Positions 1-9,570 of a stretch of DNA of 64,000 nucleotides are shown in pieces. Made by a program: the position numbers and the translations under genes. A model generated the notes under the pieces. The model was given only the letters and a program-made list of their open reading frames with translations, made no database searches and had not been told where the DNA came from. The number at the start of each line of letters is the position of its first letter. The stretch's first letter is position 1. Origin of the DNA: JAEZBP01 sp963832725 (lineage in GTDB: Bacteria > Myxococcota_A > Polyangia > Polyangiales > Sandaracinaceae); the NCBI GenBank assembly GCA_963832725.1, contig CAWHVG010000001.1, positions 868,001-932,000 of the forward strand. Reading direction: 5' to 3'.

Positions 1-602
1 GGCGCGGCGCTCTCCCGGGCGAGCTTGCCCGCGCGCAGCGCCGTCACGAGCTGCTGGCGCTGCTCGGCGTCGAGCTTCTCGAGCGGCACCGCCTCCAGGT
101 GGAAGAGGCGCCAGGTCCCGTCGAGCTTGGCGAAGCTCAGCCGGCAGGCGGGCACGGGGAAGCGCTGGTGGATCCGGCCGGCCAGCCGGGTGAGCTCGCG
201 GCGGGTGCAACGACCGAAGACGCTGACCTCCTCGGCCACCTCGGGGCGTCCCAGCGAGGCCAAGCGCGTCAGGGTGCGTCGCCGGTCGATCCCACCGCCG
301 TGAAAGGTCGGGACGCCCGCGTCCTCCAACAGGCGCAACGCCTCGGGCACGCTGGAGAGCGCCTCCAGGGTGTCGATGCTCGGCATGACCGGCTGCGCGC
401 GGGCGTCGGCCAGGAGCGAGACGTAGTAGCCGGGCGAGAGATAGCGATCGCTCCGGCAGAGGTTCACGACGGTCAAACCCGGATCCTCGCGACCCTCGCC
501 GCCGGCCAGATAGCTCGCCGCGTCGACGCCGCCGTCGGCGAAGAGGCTCTCGACCCGGTCCGCCACCACGACCACGCGCCGCTTGGCGCCGGCGCGCGTC
601 AC
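1..602 (-). CDS. RimK-like ATP-grasp protein, N-terminal RLAN domain (partial)
   Basis: This gene runs off the left edge of the window; about 200 N-terminal residues are present. The GTG start overlaps the stop of the C39-like gene upstream (GTGA), so the two are translationally coupled. The segment reads VVVVADRV near the start, then VVNLCRSDRYLSPGYYVSLL, which resembles the N-terminal domain found before the ATP-grasp ligase domain in the RimK family proteins called RLAN. RimK-type enzymes ligate amino acids to peptides using ATP, but the catalytic half lies outside the window, so substrate and activity cannot be judged. Family knowledge: genes of this type often sit beside C39-like peptidases, as here. 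Confidence 0.72.
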   Translation of the reverse strand, partial: MTRAGAKRRVVVVADRVESLFADGGVDAASYLAGGEGREDPGLTVVNLCRSDRYLSPGYYVSLLADARAQPVMPSIDTLEALSSVPEALRLLEDAGVPTFHGGGIDRRRTLTRLASLGRPEVAEEVSVFGRCTRRELTRLAGRIHQRFPVPACRLSFAKLDGTWRLFHLEAVPLEKLDAEQRQQLVTALRAGKLARESAA

Positions 603-1334
603 GACGACCTCGGCGCCACGACGAGGAGCACCCCGTCGTAGGTCAGGTCCCCGAGCAGGATGGCGTTGAGGAGACGCTGGGCGCCCACCTCGTAGGTGCC
701 GGTCACGGTCATGGGCAGCCCTCGATAGGGATCGGAGACGACGAAGTGCCGTCCGTGTTGTCGGTAGCCGCTGACCACGAGGAAGTGCCCCTCCGGCTCC
801 CCGCCGACGTCGTCCACCGCTCCGGTGGCGGGGTTCTCGCGGGCGGTCTGGTAGAGGTAGGTCGCGCTCAGCCCGACCACGACGGGGCGGCGCTCCTCGA
901 GCAAGGAGACCAGCAGCTCGCGGCTCAGGTTGTCGAAGCGGACCTGGCCGCCGGCGCGTACGAAGTGGGCGTAGGCGTCGATGGTCTCGGCGAGCTTCGC
1001 TTCGTCCACCACCTCGGCCCGCGCGGCGAGTTTGTCGGCCAAGCGCGACGGGGTCAGCTCGCTCCAGGTCGGGTCGCAGACGCGGAGGTTGTAGCTGTAG
1101 ATGGTCGCGTCGTAGCCGAGCTCGAGCGCGGCCTGGCCGAGGAAGACGCCGAGGGTGCCGCCGTTGTCGTTGCGGGCGATCTCGGGAGGCGACCTCGTCG
1201 AACCCGCGCGCGTCGCCGAAGCCCTTGAGGACCTTGAACAGACACGTCGGCCCACAGCTGAAGTCGTCCGGTTGACGCAGCGCTGGGACGTCGAGGAGCA
1301 ACGCCTCGGGGGGCGTGGATGAAGGTGGAGGCAC
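599..1334 (-). CDS. C39-like cysteine peptidase, frame-broken
   Basis: The protein carries the features of the peptidase C39-like fold: a Cys in DDFSCGPTCLFK, a His in EGHFLVVSGY and an Asp in VVSDPYRG, in the order of a Cys-His-Asp triad. The Cys motif and the rest lie in different frames. The shift is near position 1190, in the CCC of the stretch coding DEVAS-EIARNDNGG, and removing one base joins them. The start is taken as the GTG at 1334, the first in-frame start upstream of LLLDVPALRQ; it is not certain. No signal peptide is seen, so the protein is probably cytoplasmic. Coupling to the RimK-like gene suggests a joint role in making or trimming a peptide, which is an inference. Confidence 0.68.
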
Positions 1335-1490
1335 GTGAGTTCAGGCGCTCAGCCGCCGTGATCGAAGAGGATCGTGGCGCGGCCCGATCCCGCGCGCAAG
1401 AGCCATCGCGTTCGATCGTACGCGCTGTTCCTTCGCCCGCTCGCGGCGTTCCCACGCCCGATCCCGGCCTCGACGCGAGCGAGCGCTGCC

Positions 1491-1819
1491 GAGGCTCGAT
1501 CCGAGGCATGGGATCACCCCTCGGAACGCTCCCGAGGCCCGATCCAAGGCCTCGAGACGAGGGTCCGCACGTGCAGAGGCTCGATCCGAGGCATGGGATT
1601 ACCCCTCGGAACGCTCCCGAGGCCCGATCCGAAGCCTCGGGACGAGGGTCCGCACGTGCAGAGGCTCGATCCGAGGCCTGGGATCACCCCTCCGGAACGC
1701 TTCGAGCGCCGATTCCGAAGCCTCGAGACGAGGGTCCGCACGTGCAGAGGCTCGATCCAAGGCCTTGGATTGCCCCTCCGGAACGCTTCGAGCGCCGCTC
1801 CGAAGGCCCGGGCCTCGGC
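1491..1819. repeat. 85-bp tandem repeat, about four copies
   Basis: Units start at 1491, 1576, 1661 and 1747 and are 85, 85 and 86 bp, with a last partial unit that ends where the next gene stops. Each unit begins GAGGCTCGATCC and ends GGTCCGCACGTGCA. Within a unit, a similar half (GAGGCCCGATCC...) recurs after about 42 bp, so the unit itself looks like an old duplication. The preceding stretch 1335-1490 holds no convincing gene but has related words such as CCCGATCCCG. Several frames are open through the array only because of base composition. Confidence 0.85.
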
Positions 1820-3061
1820 TCAGCGTCCGTTGCCGACGAAGAGGAAGCGGTCGGGTCGGGGCTGGAGGTAGCGGTATCGATTGTCGTCGCTCGTGTCGAC
1901 GTCGCGGTAGCGGTCGGCCGGCATGCCCGGGCTCGTGCCCGTGCGCCGGTCGTGGAAGCCGATGCCGGAGGGGCGCTGCCACATGTCCGGCGTGAGCGGG
2001 TCCTGCAGCGAGACGGCCTCCCGGACGTCGAAGATGTCCACCGTCCGCGTCGTGTAGCGCGCGCGCTCGGCCTCGAGCGCCGAGACGAGCGCGGCGCGGT
2101 CCATGCCGTCGTGGAGGAAGTCGGACGCGATGGGCCACGAGACCGTGTCGTTCGACTCGATCCCGTCGGCGAGCGCGCCGAGGGCGGCCAGCATCGACGA
2201 GACGTGATCGGAGCGGGTCATGGTCGTGCGCACGCCCTCGACGGCGATGACGTTCGTCCGCCCGTCGCTGCCGACCGACACCCACCTCCCCCGATAGGTG
2301 AAGCTGGGGTCGCCGCTGTCCATGAGAGCCGCGAGCGTGCTCCGGTTGGTGGGCGCCCCACCGCTCTCGAGCTCGATCCGCAGCTGGTAGCCGCGGCGGC
2401 TCATCTGCTCGTCGAGGGTGAGCGCGCCGCCTCCGCAGCTGAAGTCGCAGGTGCTGCGGCCGACGTAGCCTCCGCTGACGAACGTGTGCGCCGCCGTGTC
2501 ATCGGTGACGAGGGCGATGTCGACGCCTTGCGCGGGCGTCTGATCGGCGGGCCAGAAGAGGAAGCGCCGCTCGACGAGGGGGTCGCTCCGCCGCTGCCAC
2601 ACGACGGGGATCGGGGAGTCGATGTCTGCCCGCGTGGCGATTCCCCGGAACGTGTCCCCGGCGAACGTGCCCCCGATCATGATCTCGGACATGCCCGCGG
2701 AGTCTTGCGCGGTGAGCACGAGGCGAGCCTCGCCGCCGGCCACCGTCCCCGTGATCGACCGGTGTGCGGTGCCGCCGGCGACGTAACCGATCAGCGCGTG
2801 GTTCTGGCGCTCGAAGAGGATGATCGTGAACACGCGCCCGTCGCTGCCCTGCGGGATCGGCCCGACCCAGACACCGGTCGCGCCGGAGAGCGGCTGCGGC
2901 GGTCCGGCGTCAGAGCCGGCGTCGGTGCCGGCGTCGGTGCCGGCATCGCGGGGCCCCGCGTCTCGCCCCGCGTCGCCGACCGCGGCATTCGGGGTTCCGC
3001 CGTCGGCCACGCCCACTTCGAGCCCGGTCCGCGCGCCGCAACCGAGGGCGAGCATCGACAT
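1820..3061 (-). CDS. Putative lipoprotein of unknown function with Asp/Ala/Gly linker
   Basis: The protein is about 413 residues and begins MSMLALGCGARTG, giving a lipobox-like LALGC. This is followed by a low-complexity linker of DAG repeats to about residue 50 and then a globular part of roughly 360 residues without a family I recognise. The globular part contains a GVWVGPI...FTIILFERQN segment and a region with spaced cysteines (STCDFSCGGG). The ATG at 3061 gives an unusually short signal sequence. In-frame upstream codons for V are GTT or GTC rather than GTG, so a longer start is not obvious. A cell-envelope location is inferred from the lipobox and linker. Confidence 0.7.
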   Translation of the reverse strand: MSMLALGCGARTGLEVGVADGGTPNAAVGDAGRDAGPRDAGTDAGTDAGSDAGPPQPLSGATGVWVGPIPQGSDGRVFTIILFERQNHALIGYVAGGTAHRSITGTVAGGEARLVLTAQDSAGMSEIMIGGTFAGDTFRGIATRADIDSPIPVVWQRRSDPLVERRFLFWPADQTPAQGVDIALVTDDTAAHTFVSGGYVGRSTCDFSCGGGALTLDEQMSRRGYQLRIELESGGAPTNRSTLAALMDSGDPSFTYRGRWVSVGSDGRTNVIAVEGVRTTMTRSDHVSSMLAALGALADGIESNDTVSWPIASDFLHDGMDRAALVSALEAERARYTTRTVDIFDVREAVSLQDPLTPDMWQRPSGIGFHDRRTGTSPGMPADRYRDVDTSDDNRYRYLQPRPDRFLFVGNGR

Positions 3062-3212
3062 GAGGATCAGGGACGCACGAACCGATGATGCGGTGTGGAG
3101 ACGGGACCTGACAACCGCGCGTCCCGCGGGGCGATCGCACGAGCGGCGCCCGCCCACGGCTCCGCCACCTCGCCACGCCGTCAGAGACACGCCGTCAGAG
3201 AGACGTCGACTC

Positions 3213-4497
3213 TCAGCGGTGGTGACGCGGAGGGAGCGGGTCGGCGTCGCGATGACCGAGCAGCAGGCCGTAGAGGATCTCCGACGGGTCCTCGAGGTGC
3301 TCCGTCGCCAGCTCGAGGTGCAGGTGCGCGGCCGACTCGTGCATGCCGGTGCGGCCCACCGTCCCGAGCTGCTCGCCGCGGTGCAGGGTCTGGCCGTAGC
3401 GCACGCCCACATCCTGCAGGTGCATGTAGCAAGAGCGGACCGAGGGCAGATTGCCCTCGCGCTCGTGGCGGATGCAGACGTAGCGCCCGCCGGCGGCGAG
3501 CCGGTCGCGCGGGACGGCCTCGTACTCCTCTGGCGTCGAGAGCTGGCGGTGGTTCTGCCCGCCGGGAAGATCCACGCCGGCGAAGATCACCATCCCGTCG
3601 GCGACCGCGCGCACCGGCTCGCCGGGCAGCGACTCGACGTCCACGCCGCGGTGATGGCGCGCTCCGTCGTCGCGCTCGCTGCCGATCCAGCTGCTGATCA
3701 CCCGCGGGCAGCCGTCCAGCGGGCAGCCGAAGGTGATGCCCTGCCACACGATCGGCCGCGCGCTCGGCGCTTGTCCGTAGTACTCCAGCAGCCGCCGCCG
3801 CTCGGTGAGGATGCGGTCCTCTTGGCGGTCGCTCCGCACGCGATCACCCCACACCCAGTGCGAGACGAAGTGCCGATGCGGCTCTTGCTCGAACGCGCCG
3901 TCCACGCTCTCGTGCTGGTCGCGCCAGAGGCGGAGGAGCGCCGCGGCGAAGTAGAGGTTGGGCTCGGGCTGGCTCAGGCGCGGCCCGCCGAAGGGGAAGC
4001 GATTCGAGCGGGCGCTCGCGCTCCACCCAAGCGCCGTCCTCGCGCACGCGAAAGCGCAGCACGCCGTGACGGAGGTTCTCGGCGTACATCGGCCGGTGGA
4101 TCAATGTGAGGCCGATCCCGGAGCCGCGGTCGCCGTCCTCGGCGTCGCTCCGGCAGCGCCCCTCCCGATAGACGAGCGCGGCGAGCAGGAAGGGGTCGAC
4201 CTCGAACTCGTGGGCGTACTGGAGGATCCAGCCGGTGTAGCGAGCTCCGCGCTGGGGCGGCATCCAGCCGCAGATGGTCCGCAGCGCTTCCGTGAAACGA
4301 GCGGGATCGATCTCGGTCGGCGAGGCCGGCTCGTCGGGCCAGTCGCTGATGTGCACCCGAGCCTGCGCGATGCGGTTCGGACGCGGCAGCGGGCGGCGCC
4401 GCGCGTACCAGGGCGGTCGATCGAACCCGAACGCGAGCAGACCGAGCGCGAAGAGGAGGACGAGCGAGTATCCGCCGGCGCATCGGACGATGACCAT
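3213..4497 (-). CDS. Membrane-anchored lytic transglycosylase/M23 endopeptidase fusion, frame-broken
   Basis: The first part has a membrane anchor (LVLLFALGLLAFGF) and a lysozyme-like region with FLLAALVYREGRCR, where the Glu would be the catalytic residue of a lytic transglycosylase. The second part is an M23 (LytM) peptidase with HRGVDVE and HLHLEL, the HxxxD and HxH zinc ligands. The two parts meet at a one-base frame break near 4000. The sequence between, read in the second frame, continues the transglycosylase-like fold (RLSQPEPNLYFAAALLRLW), so one fused gene is more likely than two. Such an enzyme would cut both glycan and peptide bonds of peptidoglycan at the outer face of the inner membrane. 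A start at 3905 is possible for the M23 part alone. Confidence 0.68.
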
Positions 4498-4568
4498 GCG
4501 CGCCGCGGCCCGAGACCGTCAAGGAATCGGGCGACGCGAGGACCGTGGAATCGACCGCAAAAGAGCCC

Positions 4569-5123
4569 TCAACCTTCCCAGCGCTCGACGATGTCGTCGA
4601 CCGAGGGCCGCGGGACGTTCGGCGCCTCCACGCTAGGCGTGCCGGCGTACACGAACGCCACGATGTGGTCCTCGGCGCGCAGACCGAGCGCCTCCTTGAC
4701 CCTCGCGTCGTAGGCCGGGGCGCCGGTCCGCCACATCCCGGCGAATCCCCGCGCCTGCAGCCCGAGGAGGATGCCGTGCGCCACCGCGCCGGCGCTCAGG
4801 ACTTGCTCGATCTCGGGCGCCTTGGGATGCTCCTTCGGCGTGGCGGCCACCACGAGAAGGAGCGGCGCCCGGAGTGGCTTGCGGCGGGTGCGCTCGACCT
4901 TCTCCTCGTCCGCGCCCGCGTCCGCCTCGATGCGCGCGAGGACGTCGCCCAGCCGCTGACGCGCCTCGCCGCGGAGCACCAGCACCTTCCAGGGCCGCAG
5001 GTTCGCGTGGTCGGGCGCGCGCAGCGCCGCCTCGAGGATGGTCGCCAGCGTCGCCTCGTCCGGCGCCGGCTCGCCGAGCTTCCCGTTCGAAGCCCGCGTC
5101 GCCAAGAGCTCGATCGCGTCCAT
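4569..5123 (-). CDS. Nitroreductase family protein (YdjA-like)
   Basis: A 184-residue protein of the single-domain nitroreductase family: FMN-dependent, NAD(P)H-using cytosolic oxidoreductases. Family features seen are LLATRASNGKLGEPAP at the N-terminus, ALRAPDHANLRPWKVLVL (the RxxxF/PWK region that binds FMN) and the C-terminal GFAGMWRTGAPAYD. The short length matches the YdjA type, which lacks long insertions. The ATG at 5123 is preceded by GAGGGAGAGATAGAG, a good ribosome-binding site. It follows tgt on the same strand by only 2 bp, so it is probably in the queA-tgt transcript. The physiological substrate is unknown. Confidence 0.85.
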   Translation of the reverse strand: MDAIELLATRASNGKLGEPAPDEATLATILEAALRAPDHANLRPWKVLVLRGEARQRLGDVLARIEADAGADEEKVERTRRKPLRAPLLLVVAATPKEHPKAPEIEQVLSAGAVAHGILLGLQARGFAGMWRTGAPAYDARVKEALGLRAEDHIVAFVYAGTPSVEAPNVPRPSVDDIVERWEG

Positions 5124-5125
5124 CT

Positions 5126-6310
5126 CTATCTCTCCCTCTTGCGCGGCGGTCGCCAGGTGCCGGCGTTGGGATCGGGCGGCCCGACCTCGTCGCCCTCGCG
5201 CATGCGCGCCGTGGTCTCCGCCGCCCAGCGCGTGTAGCGCTCCTCGGTGATCGCGGCCCGCGCCGCACGCATCAACGCGCCGTAGAACCAGAGGTTGTGG
5301 TGCGTCACCAGGCGCGCGCCGAGCATCTCCTGCGTGCGCACGAGATGGTGCAGGTACGCGCGGCTGAAGGTGCGGCAGGTCGGACACTCGCAGCGCGGGT
5401 CGAGCGCCGACTCGTCCGCTTTGTGGCGCGCCTGCTTGAGGTTCACGCGGCCGTGCCAGGTCAACGCCTGCCCGTTGCGCGCGTTGCGGGTGGGCAGCAC
5501 GCAGTCGAAGAGATCGACGCCCGCCGCCACGGCGGCGATGAGATCGAAGGGCGTCCCGACGCCCATCAGGTAGCGCGGCCGGTCGGTCGGCATGCGCGGC
5601 GCGACCTCGGCCAGCACCCGGTACATCTCGGCGATCGGCTCCCCGACCGAGAAGCCGCCGAGCGCCAGTCCGTCGAAGGGCATGGCCGCGATGGTGTCCA
5701 GGTGCGCCAGCCGCAGATCGACGTGGGTCGCCCCCTGCACGATGCCGAAGCGCGCCTGCCCTTCCCGCTTGGGCGCGCGCAAGGAGCGCGCTGCCCACGC
5801 CGTGGTGCGCTTCACGGCTCGCTCGACCACGCGCCGCTCGGCGCCGCCCGGCGGGCACTCGTCGAACGCCATCGCGACGTCCGAGCCGAGGCAGGCCTGG
5901 ATCCGCATGGACTCTTCCGGCGTCAGGCGCATCGGCGCGCCATCCACGTGGGAGCGGAAGGTGACCCCGTCGTCGTCGACTTTGTTCAGCTCCGCCAGCG
6001 AGAAGACCTGGAAGCCGCCGCTGTCGGTCAAGAGCGCGTGCGGCCAGGCCATGAAGCGGCGGACGCCGCCGAGGCGCTCCACCTGCTCGGGGCCGGGCCG
6101 GAGCCAGAGGTGGTAGGTGTTGGCGAGGATCATCCGGGCGCCGGTGGCCTCGACCTCCTCGGGCCGCATGCCCTTCACCGTCGCGGCGGTCCCCACCGGC
6201 ATGAACACCGGCGTGTCGATCACCGCGTTGGGGGTGACGAAGCGCCCGCAGCGCGCGTCCCCGTCGCGGGCGAGCTCCTCGAACGCGAATCCTTCGGTCG
6301 GCAGGCTCAC
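5126..6310 (-). CDS. tgt: tRNA-guanine transglycosylase
   Basis: The 394-residue protein exchanges guanine-34 for the queuosine precursor preQ1 in GUN-anticodon tRNAs. Sequence support: LTDSGGFQVFSL holding the Asp of the active site, DCVLPTRNARNG with the second catalytic Asp and neighbouring tRNA-recognition residues, RYLMGVGTPFDL, and the zinc site CECPTCRTF with a later His. The GTG start at 6310 overlaps the stop of queA (GTGA), giving translational coupling of two consecutive steps in queuosine synthesis. The length is close to the usual 370-380 residues. Confidence 0.96.
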   Translation of the reverse strand: MSLPTEGFAFEELARDGDARCGRFVTPNAVIDTPVFMPVGTAATVKGMRPEEVEATGARMILANTYHLWLRPGPEQVERLGGVRRFMAWPHALLTDSGGFQVFSLAELNKVDDDGVTFRSHVDGAPMRLTPEESMRIQACLGSDVAMAFDECPPGGAERRVVERAVKRTTAWAARSLRAPKREGQARFGIVQGATHVDLRLAHLDTIAAMPFDGLALGGFSVGEPIAEMYRVLAEVAPRMPTDRPRYLMGVGTPFDLIAAVAAGVDLFDCVLPTRNARNGQALTWHGRVNLKQARHKADESALDPRCECPTCRTFSRAYLHHLVRTQEMLGARLVTHHNLWFYGALMRAARAAITEERYTRWAAETTARMREGDEVGPPDPNAGTWRPPRKRER

Positions 6311-7415
6311 GGTCGAATGTTCCCGTCGCGGATCAACATCGCATCTCCATAGCTGAAGAAGCGGTAACGTGCCTCGACCGCATCGGCGTACGCGCGGCGC
6401 ACCGGCTCGATACCACCGAAGGCCATCACCAGCGCCAGCAGCGTCGAGCGCGGCAGATGAAAGTTGGTCAGCAGCCCGTCGACGACTCGAAATCGGTAGG
6501 GAGGCGTGATGAAGAGGTCCGTCTCGCCGGTGCCGGGACGCACCCGCCCGTCGCCGGCCGCGGCCGCCTCGAGCGTGCGCACCACCGTCGTCCCCACCGC
6601 GATCACGGGCACCCCTTCCGCGCGTGCCCGATCGATCGCCGCCACCGTCTCGGCGCTCACCTCGTAGCGCTCGGCGTGCATGGGATGCTCTTCGAGCCGA
6701 TCCGCCTTCACCGGCCGGAAGGTCCCCGGGCCGACGTGGAGCGTCACGCGCGCGACGCGGTGGCCAGCCGGCGCCGCAGCTCCTCGAGCAGCCGCGTCGA
6801 GAAGTGGAGGCCGGCGGTGGGCGCGGCCACCGCGCCGGGACGTGCGGCGAACACGGTTTGATAGCGCTCGCGATCCGCGTCCTCGTCCGGTCGTCGAACG
6901 TAGGGAGGGAGTGGCACGTGACCGATCCTCTCCAACACCTCCGCGATGACCGTCGGAGCCGAGAGCTCCACATCGAGCGCGCCGTCGTCGTGCCGTTCGA
7001 GGATTGTGATCCCCAGCTCGCTCCCGTCGACTCCGAGGACCCCGCCGGGGCGGAGCTTCTTGTTTGCTCGTCCCAGGGCGCGCCACCGCTCGCGCGTGCC
7101 TTCCTCGCTCCGACGCTCCACCAGGAGCAGCTCGGCGCGACCGCCGCGCTGTCCTCCTTCACGCACCCTGTAGGCGAAGAGCCGCGCCGGCAGCACACGT
7201 GTGTCGTTCACCACCCACAGCGCAGGCCGGGATAGCGCCGGGAGGTCTCGCACCATCCGGTGCGACAGGGCACCGCCGTCGCGGTCGAGCACCAGGAGAC
7301 GCGCGCCGTCGCGCTCCTCGGGCGGCCGCTGGGCCACCAGCTCCTCGGGCAGCTCGTAGTCGAGCTCGCTGACACGCACGGCGCCATGCCTAGCACGAGC
7401 GTGGGGGCGGGCCAT
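6307..7415 (-). CDS. queA: S-adenosylmethionine:tRNA ribosyltransferase-isomerase, frame-broken
   Basis: QueA transfers and isomerises the ribosyl group of SAM onto preQ1 in tRNA to give epoxyqueuosine. The N-terminal part (VSELDYELPEELVAQRP, VVNDTRVLPARL, PTAGLHFS) and C-terminal part (VTLHVGPGTFRPV, GTTVVRTLEAAA, TNFHLPRSTLL, YRFFSYGDAMLI) are both highly typical but lie in different frames. The break is near 6760 between LEELRRR and GHRVARVTL, and one missing base explains it. The ATG at 7415 is used; the GTG at 7379 gives an N-terminus closer to the family norm (VRVSELDYELP). It is followed without a gap by tgt. Confidence 0.9.
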
Positions 7416-7665
7416 GCGCGCTTTGGAGCCGTAGAGCGAGTTCATTTCCGAAAATGGTTCGTTCGTTCTTGCAGCCCGCCCCGGCCTTCCCGCTCCATTT
7501 TCAGGGACGTTCGTTTCGAGAGCGCGAGCGACGGGCGGGGGCGCATTCGACGACATTGCCCGCAAAAAGAGAGATTCCCGGCCTCGTTTCGGCACCGGAC
7601 CCGGCTGCGCACGGCCCTTGCAGTCTTCAGCGGGCATGAGCCGTCGGTCGAGCCCGGAGTTCACC

Positions 7666-8358
7666 ATGCACGCTTGGACGGGCGATGAACATGTTTGGCC
7701 GGACGATCCGGTCGCGCGCGGCCCCCTTCGCATCTCGGGTACCGTCCTGGGCGAAGGGGCGAGCTGGTACGTGACGACGGACCGCCTCGGCTGGTCGGTG
7801 GTCGCGCTGATCTCGGATCCGGGTGGCGTAGACGACTGGGACGCGGCGGCAACCCTGCGCCGTTGCGCCGAGGCCGGCTGCCCGCCGGTCCAAACGGCGC
7901 TGGCGCTGCAAGACGCGCTGCGAGCCTGTTCGCGAGAACGGGCGCGCGCCACAGGGCTGGCGCTGGCGCGCATCGGCCCGATGGGGCGCCTGGTGGAGAT
8001 CTTCAACGTCAGCCTGCCGACCGTGCTCCATTGGGATCCGGTGGAGGGGCTCTCTCCGTACGAGCCGCTCTTCACCGATCTCGATGCGATGACGGCCGGG
8101 GCGAGCAACGATCTCTTGCGGCTGCAACTCGGCTCGGCGGTGGTGCTGACCACCTCGGGCGTGCTGCCCGACGAGGCCAGCTGGGACGAGCTCCGCCGGT
8201 TCACCCGCGCGCTGGCGCTCGACCCGCTGGGCGGCACGATTGCCGACGCCCCGCCGAGCGAGCTCCGCCGCGTGCTCTCGTCCTCGTGGGGTCTGCGCAA
8301 AGGCCCCGTCGGCGTCGTCGTGGCCGGGTTGCCCTCCGTCGTGCAGCAGGTCGCCTGA
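7666..8358 (+). CDS. Degenerate PP2C/SpoIIE-like domain protein
   Basis: About 230 residues with the layout of a PP2C-fold (SpoIIE/RsbX type) phosphatase: an early strand pair (GEGASWYVTTDRLGWSVVAL), ISDPGGVDDWDAA where active enzymes have DGMGHG, a strand GRLVEIFNVSLPTVLH matching the usual N-G-H-P-P segment, and GSAVVLTTSGVLPDEA matching the usual YTDGV region. The first metal-binding Asp (GD of the GGD motif) and the Asp of TDG are not seen, so the protein may be inactive. The ATG at 7666 has GGAG eight bases upstream; an ATG at 7636 is also possible. It converges with the beta-propeller gene. The assignment is by pattern only. Confidence 0.5.
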   Translation: MHAWTGDEHVWPDDPVARGPLRISGTVLGEGASWYVTTDRLGWSVVALISDPGGVDDWDAAATLRRCAEAGCPPVQTALALQDALRACSRERARATGLALARIGPMGRLVEIFNVSLPTVLHWDPVEGLSPYEPLFTDLDAMTAGASNDLLRLQLGSAVVLTTSGVLPDEASWDELRRFTRALALDPLGGTIADAPPSELRRVLSSSWGLRKGPVGVVVAGLPSVVQQVA

Positions 8359-8397
8359 TCTCGTCGCGAGCACCCGTGCGTCGGCGAGCACCGTGCG

Positions 8398-9570
8398 TCA
8401 GCGAGCGCGCCAGGCCTGGACCGCGCCGCGCTCCGTGGTGACGTAGATCGTGCCGTTCGGCCCGAGCACCGCCGGCTGGAACGTGAACGTGCCGAGCACC
8501 ACCCGCCAGCGCTCGGTCCCGTCGGCCGCGATGGCGAACATGCGACCGCCCCGGTCGACGATGAGCGTGGTGTCCTCGTCGTCGATGGTCGCGGGCGCGT
8601 TGTAGCCGGCGGGGTTCGGCACACGCCAGCGCTCCGTCCCGCCGGGCCCGATGCAGACGAGGCCCTCTCCCAGGGTCGGCAGGCGCAGCGCCCCGTCGTG
8701 CCCCACCACCGGCGCCGCGCCGTCGTAGTGCCGGCTGCCCACCTCGGCGCGGGAGCGGATGCGGCCGCTCGGGTCGATCGCCAGCACGTCGCCTTCGACC
8801 GTCGCCACCCAGAGCGTTCCGTCGTCGGCGATCGCCGCCGGCGAGCTGGCGCGCCCGCCGAGATCCACGTGTCGCTCGATCCGGCCCGCGGGATCGATGA
8901 ACGACAGGACGGTGCCGGAGGGCACGGCGAGTCGACCGCGGGTGGTGAGCGAGATCCCCGTGACGAGCCTGCCGCCGCTCGACCTGCCGCCGTCGTCGAG
9001 CTCGAGCGCGTAGACGGAACGCAGATCCGGGTCCAGGCGGTGGAGCCGCCGGTCGGTGGTGATCGCCAACACGGAGCCGTCTTGCAGAACGAGCGCGGCA
9101 CCGCGTGCCGGCGCACCGAGATTGGCGCTGGCGCGCACCAGACCTTCGGAGCTCACCCGCACCACCAACCCGCCGCGCGTCAGCGCGACCACGTCTCCTG
9201 CGGGCGCCAAGCTCGGCGCAGCGTCGACCGGACCGAGGCGCACCGACCAGCGCTCGTTCCCGTCCGGGGTGAGCGAGGTCAGCCCGGCGATGGTGCCGAT
9301 GTAGAGCGTGCCGTCGGCCGCGATGGAGGGCCCTCGCGGGCGCCGATGACGCAGCGTCCGCTCCCACATCCGCATGGGCTCCTGGTGGGGCGCCGTGCCG
9401 CGCAGCCGACCGGTCCGCCGAGGCCCTCCGCGCGCGGTCGCGTAGGGATGGTCGGCGCGGATCCCGTAGGCGATCTCGGCGTAGCGCCCCACCCGCACGG
9501 GATGCGCCGCAGCGGGCGTCACCACGCTCGAGAGGAGCGCGATCGTGACGGGCACGATGCCGCGGCGCAT
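8398..9570 (-). CDS. Secreted PQQ-like beta-propeller repeat protein
   Basis: A 390-residue protein with an N-terminal signal peptide ending near VTPAAA and then seven or eight repeated strands of the form DGTLYIGT, DGTLWVAT, GPNGTIYVTT and GTERWRV. These are typical of PQQ/quinoprotein-like beta-propellers. Such proteins usually act as envelope scaffolds or binding surfaces; no catalytic site is visible. Its ATG overlaps the stop codon of the upstream kinase-like gene by one base (TGATG), so both are made from one message. Partner and ligand are unknown. Confidence 0.82.
   Translation of the reverse strand: MRRGIVPVTIALLSSVVTPAAAHPVRVGRYAEIAYGIRADHPYATARGGPRRTGRLRGTAPHQEPMRMWERTLRHRRPRGPSIAADGTLYIGTIAGLTSLTPDGNERWSVRLGPVDAAPSLAPAGDVVALTRGGLVVRVSSEGLVRASANLGAPARGAALVLQDGSVLAITTDRRLHRLDPDLRSVYALELDDGGRSSGGRLVTGISLTTRGRLAVPSGTVLSFIDPAGRIERHVDLGGRASSPAAIADDGTLWVATVEGDVLAIDPSGRIRSRAEVGSRHYDGAAPVVGHDGALRLPTLGEGLVCIGPGGTERWRVPNPAGYNAPATIDDEDTTLIVDRGGRMFAIAADGTERWRVVLGTFTFQPAVLGPNGTIYVTTERGAVQAWRAR

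Noticed and set aside
1491..1819. CRISPR or integron attC array.
   Set aside because: Units of 85 bp are contiguous, lack spacers and lack the inverted-repeat ends of attC sites; no integrase is nearby.
1319..3088. Plus-strand frame of 589 codons over the repeats and the first lipoprotein.
   Set aside because: It is antisense to a lipoprotein with a clear lipobox and linker and has no domain of its own.
7440..7490. Sigma-54 promoter before the SpoIIE-like gene (TGG...TTGC).
   Set aside because: The GG and GC elements are 13 bases apart instead of 10, so the spacing is wrong.
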